Shown in pieces: positions 45,317-56,400 of a DNA stretch of 64,000 nucleotides (positions within the stretch are counted from its first letter, which is position 1; each line of letters starts with the position of its first letter). The DNA comes from Tetrapyrgos nigripes (Eukaryota; Basidiomycota; Agaricomycetes; Agaricales; Campanellaceae): positions 62,001-126,000 of the forward strand of contig JAACJM010000119.1 of the NCBI GenBank assembly GCA_013368315.1, read 5' to 3'. The position numbers and the translations under genes were made by a program. Below the pieces are notes generated by a model. It ran no database searches and had not been told where the DNA came from. It saw only the letters and a list, made by a program, of their open reading frames with translations.

Positions 45317-48300
45317 TATTTATACAAGCGGCAAATGTAAGTAGACGACGAGAAATGAAGAGCTAAAGGGGTACTGCGTAATGCGATACGATGTGACAAA
45401 AAAGAAAATGAGAGAAAGGTATAGCCGTGGACTGTGAAAGAGTAAACGAGAAAGACAGGTGTAACCAAACGAAAAAACAATATAACCAAGAAACCTAAAT
45501 CAAGAAATCACAAGCCCAACAATAGAACGACATCAACAATAGAACGACATCAACAATAGAACGACATCAACAATAGGACAGAATTATGAAATGCGAAAGC
45601 CAAAAGAAATGGACTGAAACGAGACGAGAAACGAGACTAGGGCGGGGATAATGACAGGGACAGCAACAGGAACAACAAATATAGCACAACACGCTGGCCA
45701 AAAAGTGAAAGGCGCAAGATGAAAGCCGAGACGGCGACGAGACAACAGACGACACAATGAGAAGGTTCATACTCTATACGTTCTGATGTCTAACATCAAA
45801 TCGCATCGGTCTCTACTCTCTAGTTCCGCATTGCATACCCGGCCCACCCGCACCCATATACCCCTTCGAGGTATTAGGATCCCCCAAATCCAACGAAACC
45901 GAAATCAGCACCCGACCTCTGGAAGGTTTTGCCTATGAGAGTAGAGGTGGGGACCGAAGCGGAAGCAGAGGCTGGCGTTGACGCAGCTGGTGAAACATTT
46001 GAGGAGGAAAGGGTGCCATATGAAGTATACGGGGTGTATGAAGTATAAGGCGATGTTGGCTTGTGTGTGTCGTTGCTGCGTATGGTGATATAAACCTCGC
46101 TGAACCAGGGGTAGGTGTAAACCCAGTAGAGCTGGACGTAAAAGGTGTTGTTGGTGTCCGAGTATTTATATGCAGCTTCAATGATGCCAGAGCGGCAGCC
46201 TCCTCTCCACCTCGATACCGCTCGATACCCTCCCCCAGGCCTCAACCTCCTTTCACATTCCTGTTCCCATTCTCGTTCTCATTCCCTCTCTACTTGCGTC
46301 ATCCCCGTCTCCATCCCCATCCCCACCTGCGCCTGGTTCGGGCATGAAAGTGAACATCGAGGTGCATATACACCGACTGCGTATGCCCAGGTAGCCGTAG
46401 CTGCAGTTGGCGTCGATGTACGAGTATCCCCTTCAACGCCTCCCAGCGTCAATATTTCTCAATATCGTCTCGTAGCCCTTCTTTCCCTTCCCCCCCCCCT
46501 TTCTGTCCCCCTATCCACTTTCCGTCTCTCTATACAAATGCGCCTACACCTGATTATACCCCTGCGACTGACCATGATGTGAGTGTACTTCCGAGTGCGT
46601 ATACGCTGACTGAGGATATGAATATGAGTGTATATCCAAATGCGTAAAAACGGACATACTAACCTCATCGAGCAGGCTCCTCTGTCCACCATCTCCATGT
46701 TCGTACCCAACCCCATCAACCCCGTAACTATTGTTACCCCCCTCCTCAGTTATCCCATCCCACCGATCCCAATATCCAATTCCCTATCCCCGTACCCATA
46801 GACGTAGGGTACACGGTGTATCACGCCTCCTACCAACATATAACCCCCACCTCCCCAAGCCCCTACATCTCCCAAGGTACTAGAGCCGCCAAGAGAGCCA
46901 TGACTCAGGTGTCTAGACACCCTTTCCCGCCGCTCACAAGGTGTCTCCAACAACAAACTCGCACTCCTCGGTTTAGATCGGGGATGGACTCGGAGAAGGG
47001 TTTGTGGATGTCAAGGATGCCCAAAGGATGCCTGTTGTTTCGTACGTGCTAGTGTTGGCGTTTGCGTAGCCTGGGGTTCCTTGATAGGTAGTAGGAAGGT
47101 AGTTGGAGGAGTGGGGTTGTTTTGGGTGAGAGGGGACGAAAGGATGGAAGAGTGGGACAAGGGTCTCGGTAATGCACCTTTCATAGAGAAAGACAACGGC
47201 GGAGGTCTCGAGCCCGAGCCTGACCTGAGCCCGATGTCAACACCAGGTTAACTATGGACGTAGACGATGGTTCAGCGAACTGCCAACCCCCCGCCATAGA
47301 GACCCAAACGGAGACATGGTTCTCGGCTCATTGCATTGGGCATGTAGTTGAGATTGTAGCCGAGCTTAAGCTCATTGGACAACGAGGACGTTGTTTGACG
47401 AATATCCTTGTCATCCTTTTCGAAAAGTCGGCCTCCTGGCAGCATTGACGGCGGCGGCAGTGGATGGAGGATGTCTCGGTAATGCCGAAGGTAGATAGGA
47501 AGAGGAGGTAGTGGTAGAAAGTGGTGGATCCACAGACGGACTTTCTCTCTCATTTCCACCCTCTCTAATCCCTATCCACATCTTTGGCTATAGGCGTAGG
47601 CAACAACGAACTGGTCAAAACCATGAAAAGATCCACCGTATGTCTCCCAAAATGCCCTCCCCTGTACCCAGCCCCATACCCAACTCCGTACCCCCCGAGC
47701 CAGACTAGATTCTCATTCCCCATATTCCCCAACAACCCACCCCTCGTTCTCTTTGGCCCCCGTGTACTTCCTGAAGATGGTCATCGAGCGGCGAGGGGAG
47801 GTCGGTATGCAATCCGAGAGAACCGCAAGGAAGAGTGACAGCTTTACCGATGGAGATTAGTGGAGGAAGACGAAGCCGAACGAAGGAGCTTTGACGACGA
47901 GTTGAGGAGATTCGTGGAGGATGCTGAGGTGCAGAAGAGGGCTCGGATCGAGGTCGATATGGAACGGAAGAAGGAGTGGGGTTTTGCGTGTGAGGAATGG
48001 GGGGAGGGGAGGTTGTGGTGCGTGGATGTATCTTGGCGGTGGGGAGAGATGGGGTGTTGGGGGACCATTTAGAAGGCAACGTCATAGTTGAGCTGGTCAG
48101 TAAACGTTGACAGAAAGATAAAACCAAGAAAAGTAGACGCGAATAGGGCCGCCATTTGTCAATGCTCCGGGTAGCCGAAGGGGAAAAGAAAGAGTAACCA
48201 AGCTAGAGAAAGAAAAAGGAAGAATATAAAGGACCGGTATACGCACCAGTGCTTCTTCCTTGAATCCACTAACTGAGATTCAAATCCATGATATACGAGA

Positions 48301-48479
48301 CCTGACTTGAAGTGACTTTGGGAAGACGCGAGGAGGAGTGACAAAGAAAAGCGCGTTTGGATGAGCACGTGGAGTCACGTCATGAGCTGGGCCTAGACCC
48401 CAAATCAGCGAGCCCATTGACGTCGTTTCTTCCTCGACTTTTCTTCATCCACTCTTTTTGATACCTCGTTCCACCTCAT
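45317..48479. repeat. Region upstream of NLR C, part right of the Plavaka insertion
   Basis: Type II upstream sequence matching 29850-33480 minus the 602-bp element there. A 17-bp sequence (AACGACATCAACAATAG) is repeated in tandem three to four times at about 45519-45580, against a single copy in unit B. The plus strand has a charged coding-like piece at 47860-48072 (RSFDDELRRFVEDAEVQKR) conserved with 32825-33022, but no complete gene. Confidence 0.7.
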
Positions 48480-49867
48480 CTGTGTAGAGTTTTGGGCAGT
48501 GATTAGCTCTACTTTTTCTTCATAGAGATCTCCGAGGTCTAACCCTCAACGAGTCTAAAGTCCAGCTACAAGCTCATCAAAAGTTCTTCAACAGATCATG
48601 ATGGAAAGTCACAGTTGACGGTCGTAATAAAGTTCCCTACACTGATCAGGTGTCTGTTCTTGAAGGTACATATTCCACGTCTCATACTCTTCTGCAGTTT
48701 CAAGTGTTATCTCGCTTAAGCACTCAAAGTGAGGAGTTGGTGACGAGTCATGATGACTCAACACGCACCAACATTTTCTGAGGATACTTTATAGGGGATA
48801 TCGGGCACAGTGGTCATTGCTCATTATGCTTTGGTACTTTCATGGTTAATGTGCTTGGTCGCGAGCAAGAGAGACGCTTAACATTCAGTTCTGCGGCCGA
48901 TCAGATTAATCTGCAATGTGTCAAGTGGTCAAATTTGCATATGTTAGCTTGTCTTTGGAATTACTCAGTCTATGTTCCTCTATTCCTCCCTTCTTTCCTT
49001 GCACATTTTGTTCTCTGACAAATCATATTTATTCTAGCCTTTTCCTTTGTCATTGTTTCAGGAAATGAAGGATAGTAATAAATTAATATAGTATTGTTGT
49101 GGAAAATGTGCGCGAGAAGACAAGGATAGATTTCATTCCTATCCTTAAGTTCCCTTCTGCACAGTGAGTCCTACTTTGTACTATAATCCACCCAGTCCTC
49201 ACAGGCTCTAAGCACACGCAAATGTGGTACAGTATAGGTGGCCTTTATTAGTCACAATAATGGCTGGAAAAGGACTCTCTCGGGAATACATTTCCAATGA
49301 ATATAAAAGGATAAGGTATGTCAACATGGGTACACTGCTTTGGTGTACGATATTGCTGAAATAAACTTCTTGGGCATCTTGTAGGTCGTACGAAGCGCGA
49401 ACAGAACAATATAATTACATTGTTGGCTTTGTGACCAAGAGGAAGCCTCTAGATGGGTATTAAAGGGTTCAAATCATATATATTCTCTTTCACTTGGTCT
49501 ACAAGAATCAGTAGTCATATTGATATTTTTGATCTAAAAGTGGAGATATAAGGAGTTGAAGGAACAACAGCCAAGTTGTTTGTACCACTTGGATTCCCAG
49601 TGCACTGTCACAATTCCTGTAGTTGTAATATGCAAATCAAATCAGTATTCATATGAATTTGATTGAGTTTTTATTCATACGCTGCTGTGGAAGTTAGTAA
49701 TTAGTATCAAAGTCTCTTATGATTCAGTATAACAGAATCACACAGAATTCTTGAAGACTCATTGGATCAAAGAATCACCTGGATGAACAAATAATCATTT
49801 ATCAAAATTCAGATTGACTACTGGAATACAAATTGTACACGTAAGGGCAACAAAAGGCAAAAATTGT
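48480..49867. repeat. 3' flank of NLR D
   Basis: Same flank family as the other units. No gene seen. Confidence 0.7.
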
Positions 49868-52800
49868 TCATACAATTTGACAGCATCCACAGGATTCCTG
49901 ACTTTCAATCTCTGCCAAATCTCCCTGACCTTCCACTGCCAAAGACTGGTTGGTTTCCTGAGGATTCTCAACCACTAGAGAATGAGGCTGGTTATGTGCT
50001 GCTGAAGCCTCCTGAATTATCTGGAGGTTATGTATACATTGAGCAACTTTAGTAAGCATCCCCATAGCTTCATAGTATTCTTTCGCCTTTTCTAAATTCA
50101 ATCTGGCCTCAATGAAGCATTCTTGTTCATATCCAATTTCTCCAAGAGAGCCCAAACAGTGAGCAACTCCAACTCTGAATCCAATCTCCTCAAATTGATC
50201 TTTGGCTTGCTGCAGCATGGCCTTCGCTTCCTCATATTGGCCCAGCATTCGTCTGATGTTTCCCAGGCTATGCAAGCACTGAGCAGGTCCTCGCCTGTTT
50301 CCAATCACCTCAAATTGCTTTTTGGCTTGCTCCAGCATGACCTTTGCTTCCTCATATTGTCCCAGCATTTGGTTGATGTATCCCAGGCTGTGCAAGCACT
50401 GAGCAGCTCCCAGCCTGTCTCCAATCACCTCAAATTGCTCCTTTGCTTCCTCCAGCATGACCTTTGCTTCCTCATATTGGTCCAGCATGTAGCTGATGTC
50501 TCCCAGGTGTCGCAAGCACTGAGAAGCTCCCAGCCTGTCTCCAATCTCCTCAAATTGCTCTTTGGCTTGCTCCAACATGACCTTTGCTTCCTCATATTTG
50601 CCCAGGATGTAGCTGATGTCTCCCAGGCTTCGCAAGCACTGAGCTGCTCCCCGCCTTCCTCCAATCTCCTCAAATTCCTTTTTGGCTTGCTCCAGCATGA
50701 CCTTTGCATCCTCATATTGACTCAGCATGTAGCTGATGTTTCCCAGGCTTTGCAAGCACTGAGCAACTCCTAGCCTGTCTCCAATCTCCTCCAATTGCTC
50801 TTTGGCTTGTCCCAACATGGCTGTTGCTTCCCCATATTGGCCCAGCATTTGGCTGATGTCTCCCAGGGTTCGCAAGCACCAAGCAGCTCCCATCCTGTCT
50901 CCAATCTCCTCAAATTGCTCTTTGGCTTGCTCCAGCATGATCTTTGCTTCCTCATGTTGGCCAAGTGTTGCACTGATGTCTCCCAGGCTTTGCAAGCACT
51001 GAGCAGCTCCCGTCCTGCTTCCAATCTCCTCAAATTGCTCCTTGGCTTGCCCCAATATGACTTTTGCTTCCTCATATTGACTCAGTGCGCAGCTGATGTT
51101 TCCCAGGCTTCTCAAGCACAGAGCAACTCCCAGCCTGGATCCACTCTCCTCCAATTGCTCTTTGGCTTGCCCCAACATGGCCATTGCTTCCCCATATTGG
51201 CCCAGCAGTTGGCTGATGTCTCCCAGGATTCCCAAGCACCAAGCAGCTCCCATCCTGTCTCCAATCTCCTCAAATTGCTTTTTGGCTTGCTCCAGCATGG
51301 TCTTTGCTTCCTCATATTGGCCAAGCAATCGGCTGATTTCGCCTAGGTGTTCCAAGCACTGAGCAACTCCTTTCATATTTCCAATCCTTTTATATATATC
51401 CATAGCCTGCTGTATCTTGCACTGTGATTCTTTATAATTATTCTGATAAGAAGAGATCACTCCCAATCTTTGGTAGCATTCAGGCTGAGTTTGTTCTATT
51501 GTATAGTTTATAGATATGCTACTACTGCTGGTAATCACTTCCAGATCACTGGTCCCTTGATTCATCTGATGCTGATGAAGCTTCTCCACATTATTGATTA
51601 TTGCTATAGACTTCTCATATTCCCCCATAAAGGTCAGCATGCCTTCTTGTAGAAACATCAGCTCTGTTTGATCACCTAGATTCATTTGTGACTGCCATCT
51701 CAAATATTTCTCAACCAGTGGGACAAGACTTGGAAAGTACTGTGAATAATTATACAATCGGTATAATACATTCATATGTGATTTTTCAAATGACTTCTCA
51801 ATCTGAATATTGAGAATTTTCAAGATATTTGCAATGTGCAGTCCAAGCTGAATATCTCCTCCAACGGAATTCTGGTGTAAATTGTCTATGAATGACTCGT
51901 AAAACCTCCAAATATGGTTTTCAAGATGCTCTGGCCTCCCAAAAATCTTAATGATGTATTCACCAATAGGTGTCAGGATTTTGAGTGTGTTGTGTTCCGC
52001 CTCATAAATGAGGCATGACTTTATCAAAAGGAGGACTTCCATCTTTGTGTCAGGAAAGATATCTAGCATTTTGTGCAGATTGTCTAACCAGTTTGGAATG
52101 CCATTTGGTAGGAAAGCCACAAGCTTCAACAAGTCTTTTGCTGTAATAGAAAGCTGTTCTCCAATAATATCCAGAGTCAGCTCAATTGACATTTCAACAT
52201 TTGTAAGGCTGTCATTCTGCCTTCCAAGTTCTTTGAGCACTGCAGTCTTTTGGATATTCCACCTTTCCATCAGGTCCTTCAATGGTAGGTCTTTGGCATG
52301 CTGTGCAATAAGCATGATAGCCAAAGGCATACCATCCATCTGAATTAGCAACTCTTTCAAAGTTGGATCATCCTGCTCAATTGCATAGTTTCCATCTGAA
52401 CTGAAAGAACAGAAAGCTTCTTTGGCAGGACCAAGCTCAAGAGGAGGCAAGCCTGATTGCCCTCCAAGCTTATGCCATTTAATTCCTGTAGGCCCATCAA
52501 TCCCTCTCATAGTTACAATGACTGAGGCTGACTTGAGGCTGCAAATTGTATTGATGAAGTTCTTGACTTTTGCCTGGTCCTCGCCATTCCATGGTGTTTC
52601 AAAATTATCCAGAATCAACAGGATCTTCTGGCAGCCTTCAAGATAGTCTAGCAATAACTCATAAGAGCCTTTTCCTTGGATTGGCTGAAGTCCAATTGCT
52701 TGCACCAATCCTTGAATAAGCTTTGTTGCATCTGGGAGAATTTCACAGGGGATGAAGTAGCCTCTCCCCGCAAATTTCTCCTTGATCACAGCATTTTCCA

Positions 52801-53306
52801 TGATATGCAAAGCCACAGATGTTTTGCCTATTCCTCCTGTTCCGAGGATAGCTATATGGACCTGATTGGCCTCACACAGCAGTTTCACTGCTTCTTCCAC
52901 AAGATGGGATCTGCCTGTGAATACATCTGGAGCTGGTGGTTTTTGAAGAAGCAAATCACTGCAAATTTGAAAAATCAGATCAAATTATACGACATCATAG
53001 AATTACACATACTCTGCAGTGAGTTCCTGGAATGAGTATTCCATTAATCAGACATGAATCTTTTTGTCAGAAATATAATCTATAATTTACCTTTGGTCTG
53101 CTTTCTGGCAGATCTGAATAATTTGATTGAGTATTATACTATTAATATCAGCTATTTGATTACTTACAGGTTTTGTATGTATAATGTGCATCTCGCCCAA
53201 TAGTAGTGATAGTTGACCCCATAATGTTGAAGTCATGGGCTTCAGAAAGAATATTCGCCTGGTTTCCAGTACCAGTTTGATCAGGGCTATTATCAGTTTG
53301 TTCCAT
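49868..53306 (-). CDS. NLR D: intact NB-ARC/TPR NOD-like receptor, 1088 residues
   Basis: Four exons on the minus strand: 53306-53168, 53113-53091 (23 nt), 53026-53013 (14 nt) and 52958-49868. Phases agree and total 1089 codons. Residues 1-46 include NIMGSTITTIGRD, a Gly-rich motif of the kind placed before NB domains in these fungal receptors. The NB-ARC part has a P-loop GTGGIGKTS (about 98-106), Walker B ILLILDNFETPW (about 171-182), VIVTMRG (about 206-212) and GMPLAI (about 265). A winged-helix-like region follows, then a diverged TPR, ten near-identical 40-residue TPRs (about 590-990), another diverged TPR and a Ser/Gln/Glu tail ending SCGCCQIV, a CaaX-like box with neighbouring Cys that could be lipidated. 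Such proteins are cytosolic or membrane-bound sensors for immunity or nonself recognition; the ligand is unknown. The start was chosen because exon 1 is the only upstream frame that splices in phase. Confidence 0.93.
50164..51363 (-). repeat. TPR-coding tandem repeat of NLR D, 10 x 120 bp
   Basis: Ten units without indels. Counting from the N-terminal side, units 1-3 resemble units 4-6 in order (for example GEAMAMLGQAKEQLEE and GEATAMLGQAKEQLEE in units 2 and 5), which points to duplication of a 360-bp block. Confidence 0.93.
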
Positions 53307-53487
53307 ATCTGAAGTTTCTGAATTCCCTTTCAATCTTCATAAAAATCTCAACGCCTAATTTTCCGCTCACCTCGAATAGACTTGTGACTTTGCTGTTCAG
53401 ACTCACAAAGGTCGAAAAGTGTCTTAACAACGTGACCAGAACTTTAGGACTTGCGTTTGATGCCATCATTCCAAATTGATGGACCAA
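53293..53487 (-). other. Upstream ORF overlapping the NLR D start codon
   Basis: A 64-codon frame (internal Met at MASNASPKVLV) begins upstream of the NLR start and ends at TGA 53293-53295, overlapping the NLR ATG (53304-53306) by 14 nt. Equivalent frames exist in all five copies (12661-12855, 28773-28970, 37409-37606, 62769-62966). It cannot be spliced in phase to the NLR frame using the donors I can see (GTGAGT, GTGAGC), so it would act as a uORF or be spliced from the leader. Similarity among recent duplicates is not proof of function. Confidence 0.4.
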
Positions 53488-56400
53488 TCAGAACTCGAGC
53501 GAAAATCCATTATTAGAATATATACAGCAACGCGTTCGGCGCCTGCGCATTTTAACGCATCACATCGCCCCGGGTCCCCCTTCTTCATCCACTCAGAGTG
53601 TGTCCTGGGTCGAAAAATCAAATCACTGGGCAAAAAGATACACCAGACCATTGAGTAGTTCCATCACAGGGAATGGGAGTTTTGAACCCTGTGCTACCAC
53701 ACTGCACATCATGTCCAAATCTCCTTGATAGATACTCCAAGTTGGTGACTCGGAATGATAGGTGGTAATGTTTACCAGCTGGCACTACACCATAATTAAT
53801 GGATATAGGCTTGGTCCAGTGTGTCCTTTGGTACAACTTCGGTAGGAAAGGATTGTGTCAGTTCAGTGTACGCATGAGAGGAAGATGGAAAGGGATGGCC
53901 CATGGAGTGTAAAACAACACTCAGAGCATAAACTGAGGAGCATGAAGGAAGAGGGGCAACCCCAAATTTGAAATATTTGAAAACTTTCATGATGTGTCCA
54001 ACGCTTCGCTGAACCACCTAGTATCTTGGTAGATAGAACAGAGAAATGTATGTAACTTGAACTAAGCAAAACGCTGAATCGAAACAATTACAATACCAAT
54101 GATAGATCTGGAAACCAATTACAATGCAGAAGTGGGACGCGAGAAGAATAAACCTAACAAGAAAACTCCTCGAACCACGGTAAGCCCGAGAAATCGTCTA
54201 GAGGCAGATGGTGGTACTGATCTATCGACTTTGGCAGATAACGGCCAATATAATCGAAACAGTGAAGGCGTAAGAAGTAGAGGGTGATGTAGGACTTTCT
54301 AGGAGAGAACTGGACAGCAGGGATAGCGCTGGGTAGGGTTGAGTAGGAATCGGTAATGGATAACTTGGTATATTGCATACTTGTGCTAGACTTAAGTACA
54401 AAACGAAGTAGGTACGAGTCCAGGCGATGCAGGTAGGTACTAATACAAAAGCCGAGACTGAAAAAAGTGTGCAGAGGACAGAAACTGGTAAGAAAGGGAC
54501 ATAAAATGCGTAAGTAATCAGGAAAGGAAATAATGAAGGAGAAAACGTGTAAGAAATAAGAAACTTGTAAGGTGTAGACATGATAAATATAGAGAGAAGA
54601 TGGGAATCGTACGGAGCTTAGCCAGAGAGAGCAGGGTATCTACGACGAAAGGAATTAATAAAATCTTCGGTGTGGAGGTCGTGACTTCGTTAGTACGCGA
54701 TTGTGGCTTATCCACGCGTATAGGGGTTGTCTTGGCTGGACGCGTCTTCATGCAATACCGAAATTGGTATTACATGGTCATGAACTGACATAGTATGAAA
54801 ACGAGCGCACAGAAAGAAGAATCAGGATATGGCGAAAACACAAGACACGAAACACGTTGACATCGTAAGTACTTAACTGGAATACAGATGCGTATCGTTA
54901 TGTACGTACATATTGTGTACATACGTTGGTAGGAAGTAGTAGCAATGTATGAAAATGATATGTAGAGAAGCAAAGAAACAATACATATGTAGAGACAGAG
55001 ATAGAGATGGGAAATAAGACTAGCAGACTCAAGTAATGTAGAGAGATTCCCTAAAGAGGCATCAAGGAAAGAGATAAGTACAGAGAGTGCAAATGGTAAA
55101 TGTACGCAAATGTAGGTAAAGACGGAAAATGAAAGCTAAAGTAGTCTTGCGTAATGCAATACCATGTGAGGAAAATGAAAATGAGAGAAAAGGTATAGAC
55201 GCGCAATGCGAGGGAGTAAACGACTTCAAGACAGGTGTAAGCAAACGAAAAACGAACCAAGGAACTCAAACCAAGCCAACATTGAAACCACAAGCCCAAC
55301 AACAGAACATCAACAGTAGGACAGAATTATGAGACGTGAAACCCAAAGCAGAGAAATGGACTGAAACGAGACGAAAGACGAGAGACTAGGATGGGGATAA
55401 TGACACAACAAATACAGTGAAAGGTGAAAAGCGACACGACAGACGACAGACAGAGAGAGGATTCATACTCTATACGTCTTGGTATCTGACCCCAATTGGC
55501 ATAGGTCTCTACTCTCTAGTTCCGTATTGCATGCCCCCCACCCCCACCCTCCCCGTAGAATACCCTTCCGTGGTAGGATCCCCAAAATCCAACGAAACCG
55601 AAACCAGCGCTCAGGCGTTGGGGTTTTGTGTATGAAGGTAGAGGTGAGGACCGAAGCGGAAGTGGAGGTTGGCGTTGACGCAGTTAGCGGAACGTTTGAG
55701 GAGGATTCGAGGAAGGGGTGCCATATGAAGTATACGGGGAGTATGGAGTACAAGGCGGCATCGGCGTCTGTGTCTGTCGTTGCTGTGTATGTCGATGTAA
55801 ACATTGCTGAATCAGGGGTAGGTGTGAACCCAGTAAAGCTGGACGTAAACGAAAGGTGTCGTTGGTGTCTCTGTATTTGTATGCAGCTTCAACGAAGCCG
55901 TAGTCCCAGTCGCAGTAGCGCCCTCCTTCCCACCTCGATACCTCTCGATATCCTTTCCCGTTCCCGTTCCCATTCTCGTTCTCATCCCGTCTCTGCTTCC
56001 ATCCCCATCCCCACCTGCGTCTAGTTTTGGCCATGAGAGTGGATGTTGAGGTGCATATACACCGACTGCGTATGCGCTGAAACAGACTGAGGATACCCAG
56101 AGGTAGCTTCAGCTTCAGTTGGTGTTTGAGTGTCCACCTGCAACGTCTCCCCACGTCAATACCGCTCAATATCCTCTCGTAGCCTTCGTTCTCTTTCCCT
56201 CTCCTTTTGTGTCGTCTCTCTATCCACCTGCACCCGCACCTGAGTATACGTCTACGTCTGGCCTTGAGAGTGTAATTCTGAGTGCGTATACGCTGACTGA
56301 GGATAAGAATATTAGTGTATATCCAAATGCGTAAAAACAGACGTACTAACCTCATTGACCAGGCTCTTCTGTCCACCATGCTCCATACTCGTACTCACCC

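Noticed and set aside
50164..51363. Regularly spaced repeats that could suggest a CRISPR array
   Set aside because: The repeat is a continuous 120-bp coding unit without spacers, in a eukaryotic gene; it encodes TPRs.
52970..53487. The leader ORF (MASNAS...) as the first exon of the NLR protein
   Set aside because: With either visible donor, joining to the next exon in phase gives a frame that never reaches the P-loop, while the MEQTD frame does.
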